Source: Sphingobium cloacae (GTDB taxonomy: Bacteria > Pseudomonadota > Alphaproteobacteria > Sphingomonadales > Sphingomonadaceae). Taken from it: a stretch of DNA of 64,000 bases. The notes below the pieces were generated by a model. It did no database searches. It saw nothing but the letters and a program-made list of their open reading frames with translations, and was not told the origin of the DNA. This document shows, piece by piece, positions 52,797 through 59,854 of this stretch (its first letter is position 1; every line of letters begins with the position of its first letter). The stretch spans positions 3,599,001-3,663,000 of the forward strand of contig NZ_AP017655.1 in assembly GCF_002355855.1 (NCBI RefSeq), in the 5' to 3' direction. A program made the position numbers and the translations under genes.

Positions 52797-53233
52797 GCGG
52801 GGCGGACGGCGATGTGCGCTTCGCGGGCTATGCGGCGGTGTTCGACCGGGTGGACCGGGGCGGCGACGTGGTGCGGGCCGGGGCTTTCGGCGGCGCGCGG
52901 GCGGCGGGCGTGCCGCTGCTGTGGCAGCACGGGCCGGGCGAGGTGATCGGATCGGTCGAGCGGCTGGAGGAGGATGCGCGGGGGCTGCGCGTGATCGGGC
53001 GCGTGTCCGGGCGGACGGCGGCGGGGCGCGCGGCGGCGCGGATGCTGCGGGAGAAGGCGGTGGATGGCCTCTCCTTCGGATACCGGGTGCGGGAGGCGCG
53101 GGGCATGAGGCCGCGCGAGCTGCTGGGGCTGGATCTGGTGGAGGTGAGCATCGTGACGCATCCGATGCAGCCTTTGGCGCGGGTGATCGCGATGGAGGGG
53201 AGCGGGGAGCCCCCCTCATCCCACTTCGCCTAG
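52793..53233 (+). CDS. HK97-family prohead protease (GTA gp4-like)
   Basis: A 146-residue protease with FAGYAAVFDRVDRGGDVVRA, the catalytic His in LLWQHGPGEVIGS and Ser in AVDGLSFGYRVREA. It cleaves the capsid N-terminus during maturation. It overlaps DUF6127 by 4 bp; the next gene is the capsid after two terminator-like hairpins. Confidence 0.92.
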   Translation: MSGADGDVRFAGYAAVFDRVDRGGDVVRAGAFGGARAAGVPLLWQHGPGEVIGSVERLEEDARGLRVIGRVSGRTAAGRAAARMLREKAVDGLSFGYRVREARGMRPRELLGLDLVEVSIVTHPMQPLARVIAMEGSGEPPSSHFA

Positions 53234-53258
53234 CCAGCGGGCTGGCAAGGCTTCGTAT

Positions 53259-53285
53259 CCTTCTCCCACGAGGGGAGAAGGTTTT
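53259..53285 (+). terminator. First of two hairpins upstream of the capsid gene
   Basis: CCTTCTCCC-ACGAG-GGGAGAAGG, a perfect 9-bp stem, followed by TTTT. It lies 26 bp after the protease stop. Confidence 0.65.
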
Positions 53286-53286
53286 G

Positions 53287-53312
53287 GGCGGTCCTGCGGG
53301 GCCGCCTTTTTT
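53287..53312 (+). terminator. Second hairpin upstream of the capsid gene
   Basis: GGCGG and CCGCC around TCCTGCGGGG, followed by six T and CG. The loop CGGTCCTG is shared with the hairpin before the small terminase. It ends 24 bases before the capsid ATG. Confidence 0.7.
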
Positions 53313-53335
53313 CGTTTCATGGCAAGGAGAAGTCG

Positions 53336-54472
53336 ATGACGGACGTGGTGACAGGCGGGCTGGAGGCCAGCTTTGACGCGGTGCTTCAGGGAGAGAGGAT
53401 CGCGGTTCTGGAAGGCGATCTGGCCGCGCTGAAAGGCCGGGTGGACGGCGCCTTCCTTTCCGGGCAGCGCCCGGCGCTGGATGGCGTGAAGGGCGGGGCG
53501 GTCGATCCGGCGCGGGCGGCTTTCGTGGATCGGTATCTGCGGCAGGGGCTGGAAGCGGGCGTGGAGCTGAAGAGCTTTTCCGGGGCGAGCGGTGCCGCGG
53601 GCGGCTATGCGGTGCCGCGGGAGATCGATCAGCTGATCGACAGCACGTTGAAGGCGATCTCGCCGATCCGGTCCATCGCCAATGTGGTGCGCACCGGCAG
53701 CGCGGGATACCGCAAGCTGGTGAGCGCGGGCGGCGTCGTTTCGGGCTGGGCCAGCGAGACGGGGGCGCGGACCGAGACGGGGACGCCCAGCTTCAATGAG
53801 ATCGCGCCGCCTTCGGGCGAGCTTTACGCCAATCCGGCGGCGTCCCAGGCGATGCTGGACGATGCGCAGTTCGATGTCGAGGGCTGGCTGGCCGGAGAGA
53901 TTTCGCGCGAGTTCGCGGCGGCGGAGGGCGCGGCCTTCGTCAACGGCAACGGCACGAACAAGCCCAAGGGGTTCCTGACCTATGCCGCCACCAATGAGGC
54001 GGACGGGGTGCGCGCTTTCGGGTCGCTGCAATATGTGGCTTCGGGCGCGGCGGGGGCCTTCGCGGCCAACCCGCAGGACAAGCTGATTGATCTGGTGCAG
54101 AGCCTGCGCGCGCCCTATCGGCAGGGGGCGTCCTTCGTGATGAACTCGGCGACTCTTGCCGTCATCCGCAAGATGAAGACGAGCGACGGGGCTTTCCTGT
54201 GGCAGCCTTCGCTGAGCGCGGGTCAGCCGGCGACGCTGCTGGGCTATCCGGTGGTCGAGGCCGAGGATATGCCGGATATCGGCGCGAACAGCCTGTCCAT
54301 CGCCTTCGGCAATTTCCACGCGGGCTATGTGATCGCGGAGCGCAGCGAGACGAGCATCCTGCGCGATCCGTTCAGCAACAAGCCCTTCGTCCACTTCTAT
54401 GCCGTCAAGCGTATCGGCGGCGCGGTGGCGAACAGCGAGGCGATCAAGCTGATGAAATTCGCCGCTTCCTGA
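53336..54472 (+). CDS. Major capsid protein (HK97 fold, GTA gp5-like)
   Basis: A 378-residue HK97-type coat protein. The first ~70 residues form a helical scaffold (DAVLQGERIAVLEGDLAALK), probably removed by the protease near VELKSFSG. The fold follows (GGYAVPREIDQLIDSTLKAI; FVNGNGTNKPKGFLTYA; DPFSNKPFVHFYAVKRIGG). It makes the DNA-holding shell. The gene is flanked on both sides by terminator-like hairpins, as for a separately regulated unit. Confidence 0.94.
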   Translation: MTDVVTGGLEASFDAVLQGERIAVLEGDLAALKGRVDGAFLSGQRPALDGVKGGAVDPARAAFVDRYLRQGLEAGVELKSFSGASGAAGGYAVPREIDQLIDSTLKAISPIRSIANVVRTGSAGYRKLVSAGGVVSGWASETGARTETGTPSFNEIAPPSGELYANPAASQAMLDDAQFDVEGWLAGEISREFAAAEGAAFVNGNGTNKPKGFLTYAATNEADGVRAFGSLQYVASGAAGAFAANPQDKLIDLVQSLRAPYRQGASFVMNSATLAVIRKMKTSDGAFLWQPSLSAGQPATLLGYPVVEAEDMPDIGANSLSIAFGNFHAGYVIAERSETSILRDPFSNKPFVHFYAVKRIGGAVANSEAIKLMKFAAS

Positions 54473-54500
54473 TGCGGGGATGACGATGGGGTGACCTTGG

Positions 54501-54530
54501 GGGGGGCGTTCGCGTCCCCCTTTTTGTTTT
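54501..54530 (+). terminator. UUCG-loop terminator after the capsid gene
   Basis: GGGGGGCG-TTCG-CGTCCCCC, an 8-bp stem with the very stable C(TTCG)G tetraloop, then TTTTTGTTTT. It starts 28 bases after the capsid stop and ends 20 bases before the fibre start. Confidence 0.88.
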
Positions 54531-54544
54531 TGCGGGAGACGGGC

Positions 54545-56194
54545 GTGGCGATCACGGATTGGGAAATGGCCGATCTGGTGCGGGAGGTCTGTTACGATGG
54601 GGGGACGGGGCCGCTGGCGCTGGGCGGGGCGATGGCGGGCTATCGCGCCTTTGCCGACGCGCTGGGCGCGGGCGCGCGCTTTCCCTATGTGATCGTGGGC
54701 GTGACCGATGCGAGCCAGTGGGAGGCGGGCAGCGGGACGCTGGATCAGGCGGGGCGGCTGATGCGGACGGTCAGCGCCTCCTCGGCGGGCGGCGCGGCGG
54801 TGGATTTCGCGGCGGGGGAGAAGCGGGTCGCGCTGGCGCTGCACGCAGGCTGGGTGCGGGCGGTGGAAGGACATGGCCATGCGCCCCCGGATTTGAGCGG
54901 GATCGAGGCGGCGCTGGCGGGGAAGCAGGCGGCGAGCGACGTGCTGGACGCGCTGTCCGGCGTGGCGGCGGGGGCGGATGTCCTGCCCTGCTTTACCGGG
55001 GAAGACAGCGCCATGGGGGTGCCCTGCACCGCCTTTGCGCGGTCGCTGCTGGACGATGCCGATGCGGCGGCGGCTCTGGTGACGCTGGGCTTGCGGGACG
55101 CGCGCGGCGACATGCTGCCGGACGGGGACGACGCGCAGGCGCTGGGCAGTCCGTCGCGGCGCTGGTCGGCGGTGCATGCGGCCGCCCTCGTCAGCGGCAA
55201 TGCGCAGATCAGCGGGGGGACGATCAGCGGGATCAGCGACCTTGCCATTGCCGATGGCGGGACGGGGGCGTCCACCGCCGCGCAGGCGCGGGTCAATCTG
55301 GGGCTGGGCTCCATGGCGGCGCAGGATGCGGGCGCGGTGGCCATCACCGGCGGGAACGCGGTGTTCGGCAGCTTCGGCGTGGTGATCGCGAACGACCCGT
55401 ATATCGACCGTTATTCGAATGCGGCGGGCACTGGCGCGGGACTGGTGCTGCGACGGGCGCGGGGGACGAAGGAGGCGCCTGCGGCGGTCGGCAACGGCGA
55501 TGTTCTGGGCGGGCTGTATGTCGCCGGGTTCCAGTCCGTCGCCAATGCCTATAGCGTCAATGTCGCGGCCATCTATGCCTATGCGACGGAGGATTATTCC
55601 AGCGCCGGCTATGGCACGGAGATCGCGCTGGCGACCACCGGCAAGGGCTCCACTGGCCGGGCCGTCCGGCTGCGCGTGGGGGATGCGGGTTTCCAGCCCG
55701 CGACCAACAATGCCTATGCGCTGGGCGCGGCGGCCAATCGCTGGTCCGTGGTCTATGCGGGGACCGGGACGATCAATACCTCCGACGCGCGGGAGAAGCA
55801 GGATGTGGAGGATGTTCCCGCCGCGCTGCTGGACGCCTGGAGCGATGTGGCGTGGCAGCGGTTCCGCTTTGCCGACGCGGTCGCGCTGAAGGGGGAGGAG
55901 GCCCGCTGGCATGTCGGGCTGGTCGCGCAGCAGGTGCGGGACGTGATCGACGAGCGGCTGGGCGAGGGCGAGGCCGTGCGGCTGGGCCTGGTGTGCTTCG
56001 ACAGCTGGGACGCGGAGGCGGAGGAACGGGACGAGGACGGGCATGTCGTTCGTCCCGGACGCGGCGCCGGGGATCGATGGGGGCTGCGTTACGAGGAATG
56101 CCTGGCGCTGGAAGCGGCGTGGCAGCGCAGGCGGATCGCGGGGATCGAGGCGGCGCTGGCCCGGCTGGGCGGAGGTTCCGGCCATGGAGGGTGA
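54545..56194 (+). CDS. Tail fibre with a C-terminal S74 intramolecular chaperone
   Basis: A 549-residue protein: N-terminal adaptor-like domain (MAITDWEMADLV), repeats of beta segments (ADGGTGASTAAQARVNLGLG) and an S74 domain from about 413. The autocleavage dyad S413/K418 lies in NTSDAREKQDVED; after cleavage the last ~137 residues act as trimerisation chaperone and are released. It binds a cell-surface target. Its place between capsid and connector is unusual. GTG 54545 is preferred to GTG 54491, which overlaps the terminator. Confidence 0.88.
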   Translation: MAITDWEMADLVREVCYDGGTGPLALGGAMAGYRAFADALGAGARFPYVIVGVTDASQWEAGSGTLDQAGRLMRTVSASSAGGAAVDFAAGEKRVALALHAGWVRAVEGHGHAPPDLSGIEAALAGKQAASDVLDALSGVAAGADVLPCFTGEDSAMGVPCTAFARSLLDDADAAAALVTLGLRDARGDMLPDGDDAQALGSPSRRWSAVHAAALVSGNAQISGGTISGISDLAIADGGTGASTAAQARVNLGLGSMAAQDAGAVAITGGNAVFGSFGVVIANDPYIDRYSNAAGTGAGLVLRRARGTKEAPAAVGNGDVLGGLYVAGFQSVANAYSVNVAAIYAYATEDYSSAGYGTEIALATTGKGSTGRAVRLRVGDAGFQPATNNAYALGAAANRWSVVYAGTGTINTSDAREKQDVEDVPAALLDAWSDVAWQRFRFADAVALKGEEARWHVGLVAQQVRDVIDERLGEGEAVRLGLVCFDSWDAEAEERDEDGHVVRPGRGAGDRWGLRYEECLALEAAWQRRRIAGIEAALARLGGGSGHGG

Positions 56195-56357
56195 GGCGCT
56201 GGGCGCGCTGCCCATCGGCGATCCGGGCGATGCGCGCGCCGCGCCGGTCTGGCCGGGGAGCTGGCTGGAGGGCGCGCGGCCGGGCCAGAGGCAGCGCATG
56301 GAGGGCAGGGCCGGCCCCGCAAGGCCCGAAGCGACGGGAGGGAGCAGGATAAGATGA
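56184..56357 (+). CDS. Small possible gene between fibre and adaptor (57 aa)
   Basis: A 57-codon frame with GGAGG seven bases before ATG 56184 and an ATGA overlap with the next gene. It reads EALGALPIGDPGDARAAPVW, then an Arg/Gly-rich tail. EALGALPIG-type starts occur in small tail-linked proteins. It could be a true coupling peptide or a by-product of GC-rich DNA. Confidence 0.4.
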   Translation: MEGEALGALPIGDPGDARAAPVWPGSWLEGARPGQRQRMEGRAGPARPEATGGSRIR

Positions 56358-56632
56358 ACCTTTATCTGAAAGATCCGCAGGCGCGGATCGACCATGAAAT
56401 CGACTGGTCGGCCTATCTGGCCGGGCAGCATGTGACCGGCAGCCTCTGGCATGTCAGCCCCGTCGAAGCGGGCGGCGTCGTGGTGGAGGCCGACGCCTTC
56501 GAGGAATTGCGCACCAGCGTGCGGCTGAGCGGCGGCGCGGCGGGGCGGCTTTATGCCGTGACCAATCGCGTCACCCTGTCCGACGGGCAGGAGGATGAGC
56601 GGTCGGTGCAGATCCGGGTGGAGGAGCGATGA
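56354..56632 (+). CDS. Fibre-tail adaptor-like protein
   Basis: A 92-residue protein: LKDPQARIDHEIDWSAYLAG, VTGSLWHVSPVEAGGVVV and AVTNRVTLSDGQEDERSVQI. This matches small 'phage fibre-tail adaptor' proteins with an immunoglobulin-like fold. It lies directly after the fibre gene and is overlapped by the connector start, so the fibre-adaptor pair forms a block. Confidence 0.78.
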   Translation: MNLYLKDPQARIDHEIDWSAYLAGQHVTGSLWHVSPVEAGGVVVEADAFEELRTSVRLSGGAAGRLYAVTNRVTLSDGQEDERSVQIRVEER

Positions 56633-57171
56633 TGATGGCGGCGCAAGGGGAAGCGGGCGCGCTGGCGGCGTCGCTGGCGGAGCTCAAGGCCTATCTGCGG
56701 ATCGCGACGGGGGATGAGGACGCGGTGCTGGCGGGGCTGCTGCGGAGTGCGGCGGCGCTGTGCGAAGGGTTCATCGGGCAATGGCTGATCGTGCGGGACG
56801 CGCGGGAGACGGTGGCGGGCGACGGGAGCTGGCAACGGCTGTCGGCGCGGCCCGTGGCGGCGATCACGGACGTCAGGGTGATCGGTCCGGCGGGCGTGGA
56901 GGAGGTTTTGCCGCCCGAACGCTATGCGATCGATATCGATGCTTCGGGCGAAGGATGGGTGCGGTTGCGGGGCGTGGGCGACGGCCGACGGCTGGCGGTT
57001 CGGTATCGCGCGGGCATGGCGGAGGAGATGAACGGCCTGCCCGAAGCGATCCGGCAGGGAATCGTGCGGCTGGCGGCGGACCATCATGCGGCGCGCAGTG
57101 GGGAAGTGGCGACGCCGCCCGCCGTCGTGAGCGCGCTGTGGCGGCCATGGCGGCGGATGCGGCTGGCATGA
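56629..57171 (+). CDS. Head-tail connector (gp6-like, phiE125 gp8 family)
   Basis: A 180-residue protein starting near SLAELKAYLRIATGDEDAVL and LLRSAAALCEGFIGQW, the conserved helices of head-tail connector proteins. YRAGMAEEMNGLPEAIRQGI follows. It joins portal to tail. The product starts at one of three consecutive ATG codons from 56629. Confidence 0.9.
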   Translation: MMMAAQGEAGALAASLAELKAYLRIATGDEDAVLAGLLRSAAALCEGFIGQWLIVRDARETVAGDGSWQRLSARPVAAITDVRVIGPAGVEEVLPPERYAIDIDASGEGWVRLRGVGDGRRLAVRYRAGMAEEMNGLPEAIRQGIVRLAADHHAARSGEVATPPAVVSALWRPWRRMRLA

Positions 57172-57374
57172 GGGACGGTCTGCGGGCGCGCATGGCCGCG
57201 CTGGCGGAGGCGCGGGCGGCGAAGCTCCGCGCGGCGGTGGTGGAGGCCATGGGCGCGGCGGGCGTGGCGTCGGCGCGGGTGGATGGCGACAGCGTGCGGG
57301 CGTCGGGACGCGGGCTGCTGGCGCGCTGGATCGACGATCTGGCGCTGCGGGAAGCGGGAAGGGGCAGGGCATGA
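57168..57374 (+). CDS. Short helical protein in the gp7 position
   Basis: A 68-residue product with ATGA overlaps on both sides: LRARMAALAEARAAKLRAAV then ASGRGLLARWIDDLALREA. RcGTA gp7 (a head-closure protein) lies here but is longer, so this may be a short form or a different protein. Translational coupling supports a real gene. Confidence 0.6.
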   Translation: MRDGLRARMAALAEARAAKLRAAVVEAMGAAGVASARVDGDSVRASGRGLLARWIDDLALREAGRGRA

Positions 57375-57775
57375 GCGCGGAAATAGCGGTGCGGGCCGCC
57401 GTGATCGCGGCGTTGAAGCGGGACGTGGCGTTGATGGACGGGCTCAACGGCCTGTTCGATGGCGCGCCGGAGCGGGCATCGGCCCCCTATGCGGTGGTCG
57501 AGGAATGTCTGGGCGCGGAATGGGGCGCGAAGAATGTGGACGGGCGCGAAGTGCGGCTGTCGATCAGCCTGCACGACATGGGAGAGACGCCCGTTCGCCT
57601 TGGCCCGCTGCTGGCGCGCGTGGAGGCTGGCGTCACGGGGATGGCGGCGGCTGGCGGCGGCTGGCGGGTCGTTTCGGCGCAGGCGCTGCGTTCGCGCGTG
57701 GCCCGGCAGGCGGGGCGGGAGCGCGGGTGGCGCGCTGTCGCGGATTATCGGTTGCGGGTGGTGCGGGAGGAGTGA
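57371..57775 (+). CDS. DUF3168 tail terminator (GTA gp8-like)
   Basis: A 134-residue protein: EIAVRAAVIAALKRDVALMD, then FDGAPERASAPYAVVEECLG and VRLSISLHDMGETPVRLGPL. These are the DUF3168 signatures of tail-completion proteins that cap the tail tube on the head side. The repeat copy 2 and a leftward gene follow. Confidence 0.9.
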   Translation: MSAEIAVRAAVIAALKRDVALMDGLNGLFDGAPERASAPYAVVEECLGAEWGAKNVDGREVRLSISLHDMGETPVRLGPLLARVEAGVTGMAAAGGGWRVVSAQALRSRVARQAGRERGWRAVADYRLRVVREE

Positions 57776-57829
57776 GGGGGCGGGAATTACGGCGCAAGCT
57801 GCTTGCGGGCAAAGGCGGACATTGAATCT

Positions 57830-57903
57830 CCGTTCGGGCTGAGCGGAGCGAAGTGGCCTCCCTCCGGTCGGCCGTGCCCTTCGACTTCGCTCAGGGCGAA
57901 CGG
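57830..57903. repeat. Palindromic intergenic repeat, copy 2
   Basis: CCGTTCGGGCTGAGCGGAGC at the left and CTTCGACTTCGCTCAGGGCG then AACGG at the right: imperfect inverted ends shared with copy 1. It lies between the DUF3168 gene and an inserted leftward gene. Confidence 0.75.
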
Positions 57904-57964
57904 AATGAGGAAAGCGGACCGTCGCCAATCCACCCAAATCCGCCATCCGGCACAATAACACCGA

Positions 57965-58288
57965 TCAGGCGGGGCTGAGATAATCCTCATATTCGGTGGT
58001 GATCTTGTCCACATATTCGGACACCTGATCGTTGGCGTCGGACTGGGCTTCCTTTTCGGACATGCCGCTCGACTTGTCGTCGGCCACGATGGCGGCGCGG
58101 AAGGCGGCTTCCTTGTCGGCGCATTTCTGCTTCAGCGTGGACTGGAAATCGCCGAGCGTCAGCTTCTTGTCGAGCGAGGGCTGAATCTGGGCCGAAAGGC
58201 ATTGGGAAAAAGCCTTGCGTCCGGCGCCGACGGGATCGGCCGCGGGCGCGGCGGCAAGCATCATCGCAAGGGGGACGGCAACTAGCAT
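57965..58288 (-). CDS. Secreted small protein on the opposite strand within the cluster
   Basis: A 107-residue protein with a signal peptide (LVAVPLAMMLAAAPA) and an acidic helical body (ADDKSSGMSEKEAQSDANDQ; SEYVDKITTEYEDYLSP) with two Cys residues. Not a GTA component. It splits the tail genes, flanked by a repeat, and is read against the cluster. Function unknown. Confidence 0.7.
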   Translation of the reverse strand: MLVAVPLAMMLAAAPAADPVGAGRKAFSQCLSAQIQPSLDKKLTLGDFQSTLKQKCADKEAAFRAAIVADDKSSGMSEKEAQSDANDQVSEYVDKITTEYEDYLSPA

Positions 58289-58342
58289 CGGAACTCTCCA
58301 CAGCCTGATTCTGGCACGGATTAACGAAAGGGAGAATGCGCC

Positions 58343-58750
58343 ATGGGCGTCGAAAAAGGAAGTGCATTTCTGTTGAAAGTGGGGGACGGCGGCACCCCCG
58401 CAGCCTATGCGACCGTAGCGGGAATGCGCACTACGCAATTGTCCGTAAATGGCGAGGCGGTGAACGTCACCAGCAAGGATTCGGGCGGCTGGCGCGAACT
58501 GCTTTCCGGCGCGGGCGTGCGGTCGGTCAGCGTGTCGGCGGCGGGCATCTTCACGGGATCGGCGGCGGAGGTGCGCATCCGTAATCACGCGCTGTCGGGC
58601 ACCATCGAGGATTATGAACTGAGCTTTGAAAGCGGGGAGCGGATGCGGGGGCGGTTCCTGGTCACGCGGCTCGACTATGCGGGCGATTATAATGGCGAGC
58701 GCAACTATGCGCTGAGCCTGGAAAGCTCCGGCCCGGTGGTGTCGCAATGA
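58343..58750 (+). CDS. Major tail (tube) protein (GTA gp9-like, TP901-1 family)
   Basis: A 135-residue protein: GSAFLLKVGDGGTPAAYATV, NGEAVNVTSKDSGGWRELLS and FLVTRLDYAGDYNGERNYAL. These are typical of the TP901-1/gp9 tail-tube family of alphaproteobacterial GTAs. It starts a tight run in which almost all genes overlap by ATGA. Confidence 0.92.
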   Translation: MGVEKGSAFLLKVGDGGTPAAYATVAGMRTTQLSVNGEAVNVTSKDSGGWRELLSGAGVRSVSVSAAGIFTGSAAEVRIRNHALSGTIEDYELSFESGERMRGRFLVTRLDYAGDYNGERNYALSLESSGPVVSQ

Positions 58751-59061
58751 GCGGCGCGGCGAACGAGGCGCGGGGCGAGGCCGCGCTGGACCTGGGCGGC
58801 GAGGTGCTGACGCTGCGGCCCAGTTTCGCCGCGCTGGTGGCGGCGGAGGAGGAACTGGGGCCGCTGTTCGAACTGGTCGAGCGGGCGGCGGACGGGAAGC
58901 TGTCGCTGGGCGATCTGGCGGCCTTGTTCTGGCATTGCCTGACGGACCGGCGCGGAGGGTTGACGCGCGAGGCGCTGGGCGAGGCGATATTGGGGCTGGG
59001 GCTGGCGAAGGTGACGCCGGTGCTGCGGACCCTGTTGCAGCAGATATTGGCGGGCAAATGA
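58747..59061 (+). CDS. GTA gp10-family protein
   Basis: A 104-residue protein: GEAALDLGGEVLTLRPSFAA and EEELGPLFELVERAADGKLS, the GTA_gp10 pattern. Probably an assembly chaperone for the tape measure, by position. It overlaps its neighbours by ATGA on both sides. Confidence 0.9.
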   Translation: MSGAANEARGEAALDLGGEVLTLRPSFAALVAAEEELGPLFELVERAADGKLSLGDLAALFWHCLTDRRGGLTREALGEAILGLGLAKVTPVLRTLLQQILAGK

Positions 59062-59267
59062 GCGCCGGGACGCGGTTCGCCGGGCGGGCCGCGCGGCTGG
59101 CGGGGATCGCGGGCTGGCTGCTGGGCTGGCAGCCGGACGAGTTCTGGCGCGCGACGCCCGCCGAACTGGCGGCGGTGCTGAAGGCGGCGCGGGGCGAGGA
59201 TGGCCCGGAGACGGGCGTCGATGGGCGCGATCTGGAGCGGTTGCTCGCCATGATGCCGGATCGGTGA
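59058..59267 (+). CDS. Tail assembly chaperone (gp10.1-like, rcc01693 family)
   Basis: A 69-residue protein with LGWQPDEFWRATPAELAAVL, the TIGR02216/rcc01693 signature. In phages such small proteins help the tape measure fold. ATG 59058 overlaps the gp10 stop. Confidence 0.88.
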   Translation: MSAGTRFAGRAARLAGIAGWLLGWQPDEFWRATPAELAAVLKAARGEDGPETGVDGRDLERLLAMMPDR

Positions 59268-59287
59268 GGGGCGCGGGGAGAAATCCG

Positions 59288-59854
59288 ATGGAAGAGGAAG
59301 TCGATACGCTGGTCGTGCGCGTGCGCGCCGACACGCAGGGGCTGGCGCGCGATGTGGAAGCGATGCGTGCCGGGATGGAAGGGCCGCTGGCGGCGGGCGC
59401 CGAACGAGCGGGGCGGCGGATCGAGCAGGGACTGCTGCGGGCCGCGCGGACGGGGAAGTTCGGGTTCGAGGACCTGCGGCGCATGGCGCTGTCGACGCTC
59501 GACCAGATCGCGGGCAGTGCGTTGCGGTCGGCCCTGGGGTCTGTCGGCGGCGGAGGCGTGGGCGGCGGGCTGCTGAGCGCCGGAGCTTCGTTGGTCGGGG
59601 CGGCGCTGGGCTTGCCGGGGCGGGCTACGGGCGGGCCGGTGGGTCCGGGACGGGCCTATATGGTGGGCGAGCGAGGACCGGAACTGTTCGTGCCGACGGC
59701 GAGCGGACAGGTCGTGGCCCATGGCGGCGGCGCGCGGGACGTGCGGGTGAGCATCGCGGTGCAGGGGCGGGGCGACGGGCAGGACGGCCCCCGGCTGCTG
59801 GCGCGGAGCGCGCGGCAGGTGGCGCGGGCGGTGAAGGGGGCGCTGAACGGATGA
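59288..59854 (+). CDS. Short tape-measure protein (GTA gp11-like)
   Basis: A 188-residue protein with a helical start (RADTQGLARDVEAMRAGMEG), a Gly-rich middle and the tape-measure end motif AYMVGERGPELFVPTASGQ. Tape measures set tail length, so 188 aa predicts a short tail. The start ATG 59288 has GGGGAGA upstream. Confidence 0.88.
   Translation: MEEEVDTLVVRVRADTQGLARDVEAMRAGMEGPLAAGAERAGRRIEQGLLRAARTGKFGFEDLRRMALSTLDQIAGSALRSALGSVGGGGVGGGLLSAGASLVGAALGLPGRATGGPVGPGRAYMVGERGPELFVPTASGQVVAHGGGARDVRVSIAVQGRGDGQDGPRLLARSARQVARAVKGALNG

Noticed and set aside
53216..56452. A minus-strand open frame of over 1,000 codons across the capsid and fibre genes
   Set aside because: Same GC-rich antisense artefact; the plus-strand genes have clear families, starts and overlaps.
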